Source: JAWLGW01 sp964569055
GTDB taxonomy: Bacteria; Planctomycetota; J058
Length of the DNA: 25,877 bases
Direction of reading: 5' to 3'
Assembly: GCA_964569055.1 (NCBI GenBank)
Contig: CAZMSZ010000064.1
Span: 1-25,877, forward strand
Shown here: piece by piece, positions 1 through 6,571 of the stretch
Layout of the letters: every line of letters starts with the position of its first letter
How positions within the stretch are numbered: the first letter of the stretch is position 1
The notes under the pieces: model-generated
What the model was told of the DNA's origin: nothing
The model's input: only the letters and a program-made list of their open reading frames with translations
Database searches by the model: none
Program-made: the position numbers and the translations under genes

Positions 1-581
1 GGGATCGGGGCGAGGACGTAGGCCAGCGCGAACACCGGGTCGCGCCGCCAGCAGGCGTACGCCAGGAGCAGCAGGCCGCCCGCCAGCGAGGTCGCGAAGT
101 AGCTCGGCGGCAGCGTGCTGCGCCCGAGCCGCTCGGCGATCCACCACTGCACGAGGTTGCGCGAGAGCCACAGCGCCTGCCCGAGCACCCCCACGGCGAG
201 CCAGCCCGCGGGGGCGTCGAGGCGGACCACCTTCGAGCCGGCCACGGCCACCGCGAGCAACGCGGCCAGCAGCAGCGCGAGCGCGAGCCGCGCGCGCGGC
301 TCGAGCGCGGCCGCGAGCGCGGGGTCGTCCTCGCGCGGGAGCATGAGGTTGCGCGCGAACACGGCCGCCGAGAGGAGCGGCCCCGCGGCCAACACGGCGT
401 CCCCGCGGGCGCCGGCGTAGGCCAGCAGCAGCAGGCTCGCCGCCAGCGAGAGCGCCCAGTAGCTGCGCGGGATCACGACCCGCCCGGCGCGCTCGGAGGC
501 GAGCCACTGCAGGAGCACACGGGCGGTGAACAGCGCCTGCCCGGCGAAGCCCGCGGCCATCACGACGGCGCTCCAGCTCAC
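1..581 (-). CDS. Tandem LAB_N-domain membrane protein (partial, C-terminus off left edge)
   Basis: Translating the minus strand from a GTG at 581 gives a hydrophobic protein with two copies of the lipid-A-biosynthesis N-terminal (LAB_N, PF07578-like) pattern. Copy 1 (about residues 5-85) has GQALFTARVLLQWLASER, then VVIPRSYWALSLAASLLLL and FARNL. Copy 2 (from about residue 120) has GQALWLSRNLVQWWIAERLG, then LPPSYFATSLAGGLLLLAYA and RRDPVFALAYVLAPIP, where the window ends. These match the family hallmarks (RF/RN-x-VQW-x-x-SER, P-x-x-FW-x-x-SL, a terminal RN-L). The domain is named for its fusion to LpxB and related glycosyltransferases and belongs to the small three-helix MtN3/SWEET-like membrane folds. 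No catalytic glycosyltransferase domain is visible. The gene lies 73 nt after the DUF1285-like gene on the same strand. The substrate cannot be inferred. Start choice: GTG AGC TGG is the first plausible start, and an ATG eight codons further in is an alternative. Confidence 0.75.
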   Translation of the reverse strand, partial: MSWSAVVMAAGFAGQALFTARVLLQWLASERAGRVVIPRSYWALSLAASLLLLAYAGARGDAVLAAGPLLSAAVFARNLMLPREDDPALAAALEPRARLALALLLAALLAVAVAGSKVVRLDAPAGWLAVGVLGQALWLSRNLVQWWIAERLGRSTLPPSYFATSLAGGLLLLAYACWRRDPVFALAYVLAPI

Positions 582-654
582 ACCCGCGCGTGAGCAACCG
601 CGCGGCCGAATGCTGCCCCAGCGCTGCGGAGTTGGCGCTGCGGAGCTGGCCCGC

Positions 655-1173
655 TCAGGCGTCGGGTCGGAGGGGATCGGCGCGCCGGGGGATCCGGTGC
701 AGCGCGCCACCCGCGCGCAGCGCGGGGCGGCCGTCCGCGTCCTCCTCGAGGAACGGCGCGAGCGCGAGGGCCGCGCGCGGCGAGAGGCGCACGGGCCAGG
801 TCCCGTCCCGCGCGTTCGCGTACAGCGCGCCGTCGGGCCCCTCGCGCAGGGTCTTTGGCCGGAGCGGCTCGCGGACGCCGCCCTGCAGGAGGAGCGCGAG
901 CGCGCCGCCGGGCTCGGTCACGACGTCCTCCGCGTGGAGCGGCGCGCCCTCCACCCGGAGGTAGACGTAGTGGAGGTCGTTGCGCAGCACGTAGCGCCCG
1001 GTCGGGGCGCGCTCGATCCAGCGCGCGAACGCGGCGGCTACGCCGGGGTGCTCGATCGGGGCGCCGCCCGCGAGCCAGCGCCCGTCCGCGGTCAGCACGA
1101 TGTCCGTCTCGCGCGACAGCCCGCGGCGCGCCAGCGCCTCGTCGCTCAGGTGGTCGCTGCGCGTCGGCTTCAC
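655..1173 (-). CDS. DUF1285-like protein
   Basis: A 172-residue soluble protein with no signal peptide or membrane segment. The central stretch LTADGRWLAGGAPIEHPG, followed by AAFARWIE and GRYVLRND, resembles the DUF1285 family pattern (x-DGRW-x-x-x-G-x-PI-x-H-x, then a repeated beta strand and V-E-D-x-P). The second half contains VTEPGGALALLLQGGVREPL and DGTWPVRLSPRAALALAPFL, consistent with the second beta domain of the family. Its biochemical role is not established. The GTG start at 1173 is only 11 nt after the rsmE stop and is preceded by GAGGCGAGGA, a good ribosome binding site, so the two are probably co-transcribed. The same open frame continues upstream into rsmE, but that part is antisense-type low-complexity translation and was not used. 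The family call rests on visual motif similarity only. Confidence 0.7.
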   Translation of the reverse strand: MKPTRSDHLSDEALARRGLSRETDIVLTADGRWLAGGAPIEHPGVAAAFARWIERAPTGRYVLRNDLHYVYLRVEGAPLHAEDVVTEPGGALALLLQGGVREPLRPKTLREGPDGALYANARDGTWPVRLSPRAALALAPFLEEDADGRPALRAGGALHRIPRRADPLRPDA

Positions 1174-1184
1174 GCGTCCTCGCC

Positions 1185-1901
1185 TCAGCACCAGGCCGCG
1201 ACCAGCGCCGCGACCAGCGCCGCGGCGGCGGTCTCGATGCGCAGCACCGTCCGCCCCAGGCGGACCGGGTGGAGCCCGGCGGCGCGCAGCCGCTCCAGCT
1301 CGCCGGGCGTGAACCCGCCTTCGGGCCCGATCGCCAGCAGGACCCGCGCGGGCGGCGCGGCCGGGAGCGCCTCGCGCAGCGGCGGCGCCTGGTGCGGGTC
1401 GGCGACCAGGGCGAGGTGGTGCGCGCCGGCCGCGTCCACGAGGCCGGCGAGGTCCAGCGGCGGGAGCGCCTCGAGCAGCCGGTCGCGCTGGCACTGCTTG
1501 GCCGCCTCGAGGGCCCAGCGCTCGATCTGCTCGGTCGAGGGGAGCCGGTTCTGGCTGCGCTCGAGGACCAGGGGCGCCAGGCCGCTCACGCCCAGCTCGC
1601 TCAGCTCCTCGACCAGGCGCTGGGCGCGCTTCCCCTTGGGTGGGCACACCGCGCAGGTCAGCTCGAACGCGAGCGGCGGCGGGCGGTCGACCCGCTCCTC
1701 GAGCGCGATCACCGCCTCGCGGCGACCCGCCTCGACCACGCGGCCACGGCAGGCCGCGCCAGCGCCGTCGAACAGCTCGACCGCGTCCCCCGCCCGGAGG
1801 CGGAGGACGCGGACGAGGTGGTGGGCCTCCTCGCCCGCCAGCGCCACCTGCGCGCCGGGGGCGAGCGCCTGCCGTGGGGCATGGAACCTCGGGACGCGCA
1901 C
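1185..1901 (-). CDS. rsmE: 16S rRNA (uracil(1498)-N3)-methyltransferase RsmE
   Basis: A 238-residue protein of normal family length. RsmE methylates N3 of U1498 in helix 44 of 16S rRNA using S-adenosylmethionine. The N-terminal PUA-like domain (about 1-70) contains GEEAHHLVRVLRLRAGD, the typical H-x-x-x-VLR-x-x-GD motif. The SPOUT methyltransferase domain follows, with QRLVEELSELGVSGLAPLVL, then ERWALEAAKQCQRDRLLEAL (the E-A-x-x-Q-x-x-R element). The trefoil-knot SAM-binding motifs are at the C-terminus: LLAIGPEGGFTPGELERLR and VRLGRTVLRIETAAAA. The start is a GTG at 1901 preceded by GCGAGGAT, a Shine-Dalgarno-like sequence. It sits 38 nt downstream of the phospholipase-D-like gene and 11 nt upstream of the DUF1285-like gene, suggesting a mixed operon. 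Identification is secure from the C-terminal motifs. Confidence 0.95.
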   Translation of the reverse strand: MRVPRFHAPRQALAPGAQVALAGEEAHHLVRVLRLRAGDAVELFDGAGAACRGRVVEAGRREAVIALEERVDRPPPLAFELTCAVCPPKGKRAQRLVEELSELGVSGLAPLVLERSQNRLPSTEQIERWALEAAKQCQRDRLLEALPPLDLAGLVDAAGAHHLALVADPHQAPPLREALPAAPPARVLLAIGPEGGFTPGELERLRAAGLHPVRLGRTVLRIETAAAALVAALVAAWC

Positions 1902-1939
1902 CCAGACATCCTCGCAGAGCGGCGTCGGACCGGGGACGG

Positions 1940-3679
1940 CTACTCCTCGGCGCCTGCCGCGGCCGCGCCGTTGAGGGCGTCGATCAGTCCGTCCTCCTCC
2001 TCGTCGCGGCGCTCGTCCGAGTCGCCCGAGTCGCGTCCGTCCATTCCGGCCGTGGCGATCCGCGGGTCGTTGGGGTCGGTCACCGACAGCAGGCGATCGA
2101 GCTCGCGCGAGAAGGCGCGCGCCACCGAGCGACCGTCGATCACGAGCATGTTCTCGTCGTTGCTGCGGTCGGCGCTGTCGCTGAAGTTGAACGAGCCGGT
2201 GACCACCACCTTCTCATCCACGATGATCACCTTGTGGTGGAGGGTGTCGGGGTTGGTGTCGAACCGCACCGTGGCGCCCGCCTGGTGGAGCGGCCCGATC
2301 TTGATGTCCTTCCAGCCCGCGTGGCGCGACTCGAAGATCCCCGTCACCTCGACTCCGGCCTGCATCCGCTCGAGGATCGCCTGGAACAGCGCCTCGGAGG
2401 TGAACGCGAACACCATGAACTTGATCGAGGTCCGGGCCGTGCGGACGACCTCGATCATGCGGTCCATGGCGCCGTCCTCGGGCGCGAACCAGGTCTCGAC
2501 CTTGGTGTAGCGGTCGATCTCCACGGGGGTGTGGTCGGTGTTCTGGGGCGAGGTCGTGCCGAAGGAGCCGTCGACGAACATCTCCTCGAACTCGGTCTTG
2601 TAGGTCGCCGCCAGCCGCTCGCTCTGGATGGTGAGCGCGTGGTTGTCACCCACGTACACCCCGCCCGGCGCCACGTTGGTCGAGCCCGTCCAGACCGTCT
2701 CCTCGTCGACGAGGATGAACTTGTTGTGCATGTAGGCCGACCGCCCGTCGCTGCGGGCCTCGATCCCGGCCGACCTCACGATGTGCAGCGCGGGCTGCTC
2801 CTCCTCGCGGTCGTCGTAGACCATGCGGACCCTGACGCCGCGCTGGTGGGCGGCCACGAGCGCCTCGGCGACGCGGGGCAGCGAGAACTCGAACAGGCAC
2901 AGGTCGATCGAGCGCTCGGCCTGCCCGATCATGTCGATGATCTGCTGCTCGACCCCGTCGGGGTCGAACTCGACCGTGGGCGTGAAGCGGATCGAGAGGT
3001 CACCGCTGCGCGCGTCGTAGCGGGTGGGCTCGGGGCGGGGGTAGCGCAGGAACTGCAGCTCGCGGTTGAGCTCGAACAGCTTGCGCTCCACGTCCTGCTT
3101 GGACAGCGCGCCGAACGTCCGCTCGCCGCGGCCCTCGCCGCGCGCCTTGGGCCGGCCGTCGACCTGCTGCTCGCTGGTGAACCGGAGCGTGAAGCTCTGG
3201 CCGTCCGCGGCGAGCTCGTGCGTCGCCTCGCCGGTGCCCGCGATCGTGGCGTCGTACGCGGCCGCGAGCATCCAGCCGCCGCTCTCCACCGCGCCCTCGG
3301 CCTCCCACCTGTTCCCGCGCGAGCCGATCATCGCCACCTTGCCGGCGATCGTGAGTCGCTCGCCCTGGCGCGTGATCAACACCTGGCCCTCGAACTGCCC
3401 GATCTGCGGCTCGTCGCCGCTGCGGCGCACGTAGGTCCGCGTGCCGCGCACGGTCCAGTTCCCCTCGAACCCGGTCGCGCCCTCGGACCAGCGCGAGTAC
3501 TCGGCGAGGTAGCGGTCGATCTCGTCGCGCAGCGCCTTCTTGGCGTTCTGGTACTCGCGCTCGGTCATCCCGTTGGGACGGACGCGGGGCCTCTCAGGCT
3601 GAGCGAAGGCGGGGGGGGTCGGCAGCAACGCGGCCAGCAGCAGGGCGGCGGTTGCGAAGGTGCGGGTCAGGGGGCTCAT
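1940..3679 (-). CDS. Secreted phospholipase D family protein with N-terminal beta domain
   Basis: A 579-residue exported protein of the phospholipase D superfamily, which cleaves phosphodiester bonds through a phosphohistidine intermediate. The N-terminus (ATG at 3679, ribosome site GGAGAG) is a Sec signal peptide ending PPAFAQ at about residue 26. Residues of roughly 60-190 form a strand-rich region of unknown fold (FEGNWTVRGTRTYVRR, then GQFEGQVLITRQGERLTIAG). Two HKD motifs follow: HNKFILVD at about H318/K320/D325 with WTGSTN after it, and HHKVIIVD at about H481/K483/D488 with VTGSFNFSDSAD after it. Both are intact, so the enzyme should be active. The C-terminus is acidic and probably disordered. 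Substrate (lipid, nucleic acid or other) cannot be told from sequence. It is divergent from a second phospholipase D gene and has a sigma-54-like promoter element 26 nt before its start. Confidence 0.9.
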   Translation of the reverse strand: MSPLTRTFATAALLLAALLPTPPAFAQPERPRVRPNGMTEREYQNAKKALRDEIDRYLAEYSRWSEGATGFEGNWTVRGTRTYVRRSGDEPQIGQFEGQVLITRQGERLTIAGKVAMIGSRGNRWEAEGAVESGGWMLAAAYDATIAGTGEATHELAADGQSFTLRFTSEQQVDGRPKARGEGRGERTFGALSKQDVERKLFELNRELQFLRYPRPEPTRYDARSGDLSIRFTPTVEFDPDGVEQQIIDMIGQAERSIDLCLFEFSLPRVAEALVAAHQRGVRVRMVYDDREEEQPALHIVRSAGIEARSDGRSAYMHNKFILVDEETVWTGSTNVAPGGVYVGDNHALTIQSERLAATYKTEFEEMFVDGSFGTTSPQNTDHTPVEIDRYTKVETWFAPEDGAMDRMIEVVRTARTSIKFMVFAFTSEALFQAILERMQAGVEVTGIFESRHAGWKDIKIGPLHQAGATVRFDTNPDTLHHKVIIVDEKVVVTGSFNFSDSADRSNDENMLVIDGRSVARAFSRELDRLLSVTDPNDPRIATAGMDGRDSGDSDERRDEEEDGLIDALNGAAAAGAEE

Positions 3680-3705
3680 GGCGCTCTCCGGTTGGCCCCC
3701 ACCCG

Positions 3706-3720
3706 AGCAAGGGCGAGTCC
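3706..3720 (-). promoter_or_regulatory. Sigma-54-like -24/-12 element upstream of the minus-strand phospholipase D gene
   Basis: Read on the minus strand this is GGACTCGCCCTTGCT, a GG-N10-GC arrangement with TTGCT at the -12 position. It lies 26 nt before the ATG, so a transcript would start just upstream of the GGAGAG ribosome site. A closely similar element, GGGCTCCTCCTTGCT, sits at almost the same distance from the start of the RHS lipoprotein gene. The conserved CAC of the -24 box is absent and the genome is GC-rich, so the promoter call is tentative. The similarity between the two leaders is directly visible. Confidence 0.4.
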
Positions 3721-3759
3721 GCTGGCTAACCCGCGTGCAGCCAAGCGTCTCGAGAAACC

Positions 3760-3778
3760 ATCGTCCGTATCGGACGAT
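3760..3778. promoter_or_regulatory. Perfect palindrome (possible operator) between divergent genes
   Basis: ATCGTCCG TAT CGGACGAT: two 8-bp arms that are exact inverted repeats around a 3-bp centre. It lies 81 nt upstream of one start and 186 nt upstream of the other, in the A/T-richer part of a divergent promoter region. A dimeric regulator site is the simplest reading. A short RNA hairpin in the minus-strand leader is the alternative. Confidence 0.45.
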
Positions 3779-3963
3779 CCGGCCGCTGCCTGAAACGAGA
3801 AATGAACCGAAATTGGCGGCAGAAGTGAAACGGAGCAGATTGGTTGCGCGGGCTAAGTCCAAGGCGGAGAACCGGCGGCCTCACGGCATGCCTCGTGCCT
3901 ACAGCGCGCTCAAACCCCGCGCGGAGCCTCCGACCGCGCCATCCCCGAAGGGGAGCGACCACC

Positions 3964-5388
3964 ATGAGCTCGAACACCCATCGCCCGCTGCTGGCGGCGC
4001 TCCTGATCGCCGCGGCGGTGGGCGCCGCGGCGCCGGCTCACGCGCAGCTGACCCCCAAGGCCTACTTCTCGCCCCACGGCGGCGGCGCGGACGCGACCGC
4101 CGAACGGATCGACGAGGCCCGCGAGACGATCGACGTCGCGATGTACAGCATCTCGACCGGCGGGCCGATCTGGGACGCGCTCGAGCGCGCCACCGCCCGC
4201 GGCGTGCGGGTGCGCATCATCCTCAACGATGGCGACGGCTCGAACGCGAGCAAGGCGCGCGGCCTCGAGAACATCGGGGTCCACGTGTTCACCACCAGCC
4301 GGACCCTGCACGAGAAGTTCGCCCTGTTCGACGCGGGGATCTGGTACCGCCGCAAGCTGGTCAACGGCTCGGCCAACTGGTCGACCGGCGCCGAGACGCG
4401 CTACAGCGAGAACACGGTGGTCTACGGCAGGCACTACCACCTGTTCTTCCAGTTCCAGGACGAGTTCAACCGGCTGCTCGCCGAGGCGGAGCCGCTCAGC
4501 GCCGACGCGGCGAGCCATCAGGACCCCGTGCACCTCAACACCCCGTCCTCGTCGGTGCGCCGCTACGAGCGAGCCGTGTTCTCCAGCCAGAACAGCGGCT
4601 CGAGCACCTACGTGGTCGCCGACGCGATCATCGACCTGATCCGCAGCGCGAAGGAGTCGATCATCATCGACGTCGCCCACTTCAACTCGCGCCGCATCGC
4701 GGACGCGCTGATCGACTTCCACCGCGACAACCCGCAGGTCCGGATCGAGGTCCTGCTCGACATGGGCGAGTACGCCGACGGCAAGTCGCGCTGCCGCGAC
4801 CTCGAGCGGGCCGGGATCGACGTGCGCTACAAGACCTACTCGCTCGCGTTCGTCCACGGGCGCAGCCAGCTGCAGCACCACAAGACGATCATCGTCGACG
4901 AGGAGCACATGGTGACCGGCAGCTACAACTGGTCGGACACCGCCGAGCACAGCAACTACGAGAACGCGATCGTGGTGCAGGGCGACGTCAGCCGCAACCG
5001 CCCCTTCCTGCGCGCCTTCGTGCAGGAGCACGAGCGGCTGTGGGACCAGGGTCGCGACCGCTACCCGGCCATGCTGGCGGCCATGACGGCCGAGCCCGAT
5101 GACCCGGAGTATCGCCGCTACATCCCGATCCACTTCGACACGAACTACTTCGAGGGCCCCATGGCGCTGACCCGCGACGAGGTCAGGCCGCTGCGGAGCG
5201 CCGCCTGGGCCTACGGCCTGTGGAACCGTCAGCCCGACGGCCGCAGCAACACCGAGTTCAGCTACCTCGACCGCGAGACGCGCGACGTGTTCCGCGGCAC
5301 GCCCTCGGGCACGTTCATCGACGCGCCCGCGAGCGGCGCCGGCATCGGCCTGGTCGGCGCGCTCGGCGCCGCCGACGACGCGGACTGA
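3964..5388 (+). CDS. Secreted phospholipase D family protein
   Basis: A 474-residue exported phospholipase-D-superfamily protein. The ATG at 3964 follows GGGGAG and begins a Sec signal peptide (hydrophobic LLAALLIAAAVGAAA, cleavage after about AHA, residue 27). The first half-domain has DVAMYSIS and HKD motif 1, HEKFALFD (H116/K118/D123), followed by GSANWSTGAE. The second half has IIDVAHFNSRRIADAL and HKD motif 2, HHKTIIVD (H305/K307/D312), followed by TGSYNWSDTAEHSNYEN. Both catalytic sets are complete. The arrangement resembles Nuc/PLD-like phosphodiesterases more than eukaryotic-type PLDs. A C-terminal tail of about 110 residues (from about residue 375) has no recognised domain and ends in a low-complexity Gly/Ala/Asp stretch. 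Upstream in-frame starts exist at 3844 but would mask the signal peptide. It is a divergent neighbour of the other PLD gene and a strong hairpin follows it at 5411. Confidence 0.9.
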   Translation: MSSNTHRPLLAALLIAAAVGAAAPAHAQLTPKAYFSPHGGGADATAERIDEARETIDVAMYSISTGGPIWDALERATARGVRVRIILNDGDGSNASKARGLENIGVHVFTTSRTLHEKFALFDAGIWYRRKLVNGSANWSTGAETRYSENTVVYGRHYHLFFQFQDEFNRLLAEAEPLSADAASHQDPVHLNTPSSSVRRYERAVFSSQNSGSSTYVVADAIIDLIRSAKESIIIDVAHFNSRRIADALIDFHRDNPQVRIEVLLDMGEYADGKSRCRDLERAGIDVRYKTYSLAFVHGRSQLQHHKTIIVDEEHMVTGSYNWSDTAEHSNYENAIVVQGDVSRNRPFLRAFVQEHERLWDQGRDRYPAMLAAMTAEPDDPEYRRYIPIHFDTNYFEGPMALTRDEVRPLRSAAWAYGLWNRQPDGRSNTEFSYLDRETRDVFRGTPSGTFIDAPASGAGIGLVGALGAADDAD

Positions 5389-5410
5389 GCGGCGAGCGAG
5401 CGGCGTGATC

Positions 5411-5438
5411 GAGGCGGGGGCCGCGAGGTCCCCGCCTC
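5411..5438 (+). terminator. GC-rich hairpin after the plus-strand phospholipase D gene
   Basis: GAGGCGGGG (5411-5419) and CCCCGCCTC (5430-5438) are exact inverted repeats of 9 bp around a 10-nt loop, starting 22 nt after the stop codon. There is no U-run, so it is a structure-only terminator or transcript-stabilising hairpin. It could work in both directions for the convergent ABC gene. Confidence 0.6.
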
Positions 5439-5461
5439 GCGCGCTTCCGGAGGAAATACGA

Positions 5462-5727
5462 AATATCAACAGAGAATTAGAAATTGGGAATGCCAGAATG
5501 CTGTCGCTGGGTCGCAGGGCGCTTGGACGCTTCGAGCGCCACCGACCGAGCCGAGCGAGCGATTCTCAGCGCAGAGATCACCGAGGATGCTGAGCTGCGC
5601 TGAAGTCAGAGCTTTCGAGATCGGGAGACGATCGGGCGACAGCCCGTCAGGTCGAGGCGGGTGCCCTCGAGCGGCAGCCGTTCTGGCATTCAAGATTTCT
5701 AATTCCCTGTTGATATTCCCTGTTGAT
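5462..5727. repeat. MITE-like imperfect palindrome with 39-bp A/T-rich terminal inverted repeats
   Basis: The left arm (5462-5500) and right arm (5679-5717) are inverted repeats matching at 34 of 39 positions by my count, sharing AATATCAACAG, GAATTAGAAAT and GAATGCCAGAA. The right arm is extended by an exact tandem 13-bp repeat, ATTCCCTGTTGAT (5702-5714 and 5715-5727). Nearer the centre a second perfect inverted repeat, TCAGCGCAG / CTGCGCTGA (5566-5574 and 5595-5603), continues the symmetry. Within each arm the sequence also looks like a degenerate 7-nt repeat (GAATTAG, AAATTGG, GAATGCC). No transposase is present. It could be a non-autonomous transposable element, a dispersed palindromic repeat, or a structured RNA. 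Confidence 0.6.
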
Positions 5728-5738
5728 CCCCTCTCGCC

Positions 5739-6455
5739 CTACCCCCCCGTGCTGGCCAGCGGCCCGTAAGTGGCGCGCTCGGGGGGCGGGCCATCCGAGA
5801 GCTTGCGGCCGTCCTTGAGCCGCACGATCCGGCTGGCGCGGCGGGCGACCCCCTCGTCGTGGGTGACCACCACCAGCGTGCGCCCCTGCTGGTGCAGCCG
5901 GTCGAACAGCTCGAGGATCTCGCCGCCGACCCGCGAGTCGAGGTTGCCGGTGGGCTCGTCCGCCAGCACCAGCGAGGGGCGGATCACCAGCGCGCGGGCG
6001 ATCGCGACCCGCTGGCGCTCGCCGCCGCTCAGCTCGTTGGGCCGGTGCTCCGCCCGGTGCGCCAGCTCCACCTGCCCGAGCGCCTCGAGCGCGCGCGCCG
6101 CGCGCTCCGCCCGGCTCGCGCCCTGGTAGACCAGCGGGAGCGCCACGTTGTCGCGCGCGCTCAGCCGCGGGAGCAGGTTGAACGTCTGGAACACGAACCC
6201 GATCTTCCGCCCGCGCAGCTCGGCGAGGCGGTCGTCGGAGAGCCCGGACAGCGCCACGCCGTCGAGCTCGATCTCGCCGTGCGTGGGCGAGTCGAGGCAG
6301 CCGAGCAGGTGCATCAGCGTCGACTTGCCGCTGCCCGACGGCCCCATGATCGAGACGTACTCGCCGTCCTCGATCGAGAGGTCGAACCCGTCGAGCGCGC
6401 GCACGAGCTGACCGCCGAGGCGGTAGTGCTTCGAGACGGCGGTGAGCTTCAGCAC
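5739..6455 (-). CDS. MacB/LolD-type ABC transporter ATP-binding protein
   Basis: A 238-residue ATPase subunit of the MacB/LolD/FtsE-like family, which powers mechanotransmission-type membrane pumps or lipoprotein release. All nucleotide-binding motifs are visible in order: Walker A GPSGSGKST, Q-loop VFQTFNLLPRLS, signature LSGGERQRVAIARAL, Walker B LVLADEPTGNLD and the H-loop VVVTHD. The phrase DEPTGNLDS and the SIMGPSGSGKSTLMHLLG form are characteristic of this subfamily. The start chosen is GTG at 6455 (VLKLTAVSKHY), which gives the normal length. A TTG six codons earlier is possible, whereas the open frame to 6554 would add an unusual tail. No permease gene lies beside it in the window: downstream is the palindromic element and upstream the divergent kinase gene. 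Its partner must be elsewhere, or this is an orphan subunit. Confidence 0.9.
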   Translation of the reverse strand: MLKLTAVSKHYRLGGQLVRALDGFDLSIEDGEYVSIMGPSGSGKSTLMHLLGCLDSPTHGEIELDGVALSGLSDDRLAELRGRKIGFVFQTFNLLPRLSARDNVALPLVYQGASRAERAARALEALGQVELAHRAEHRPNELSGGERQRVAIARALVIRPSLVLADEPTGNLDSRVGGEILELFDRLHQQGRTLVVVTHDEGVARRASRIVRLKDGRKLSDGPPPERATYGPLASTGG

Positions 6456-6528
6456 GCGCGCGAGCCTAACCAAGATCGACCCCGCGCGCGGGGGGGAGGG
6501 CACCCCAAGTCGCTGCCCGGATGAGGAC

Positions 6529-6557
6529 TTGTGGCCTCCAACCCGCGTCGCCATACT
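6529..6557 (+). promoter_or_regulatory. Candidate sigma-70-type promoter of kinase gene 1
   Basis: TTGTGG (6529-6534) and CATACT (6552-6557) are separated by exactly 17 bp and lie in the short divergent region before the kinase ATG at 6572. The match to TTGACA/TATAAT is partial (3 and 4 of 6). The predicted transcript would have a leader of only about 8 nt. No good ribosome site precedes the ATG, which fits near-leaderless translation. Confidence 0.35.
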
Positions 6558-6571
6558 GACGCGCAGAGCTC

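Larger units (their letters stand above)
3680..3963. other. Intergenic region between divergent phospholipase D genes
   Basis: This 284-bp spacer is clearly richer in A/T around 3750-3860 than its surroundings. It holds a perfect palindrome (3760-3778), a short GC hairpin CCCCGAAGGGG (3943-3953) just before the plus-strand gene, and a sigma-54-like element reading leftward (3706-3720). Open frames that run through it from both sides have codon use unlike the genes and lack a ribosome site, so I treat it as non-coding. I see no convincing -35/-10 pair for the plus-strand gene. Confidence 0.6.
5389..5738. other. 350-bp intergenic region holding a hairpin and a palindromic repeat element
   Basis: No gene is supported here. 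The stretch separates two convergent genes and contains a 9-bp GC hairpin immediately after the phospholipase D gene and, beyond it, a 256-bp imperfect palindrome with A/T-rich ends. Its base composition (AAATATC, GAATTAG, CTAATT) is strikingly unlike the rest of the window. The small open frames inside have no ribosome sites and simply read through the repeat arms. Confidence 0.7.

Noticed and set aside
1174..1647. Upstream extension of the DUF1285-like open frame into rsmE
   Set aside because: The extension is Pro/Arg/Gly-rich noise in the wrong frame of rsmE, and a GTG with a good ribosome site lies at 1173.
3680..3862. N-terminal extension of the minus-strand phospholipase D protein
   Set aside because: It would bury the Sec signal peptide and crosses an A/T-rich non-coding segment. 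The ATG at 3679 has a ribosome site.
5466..5769. Small open frames inside the palindromic element
   Set aside because: They read through inverted-repeat arms, lack ribosome sites and have non-genic codon use.
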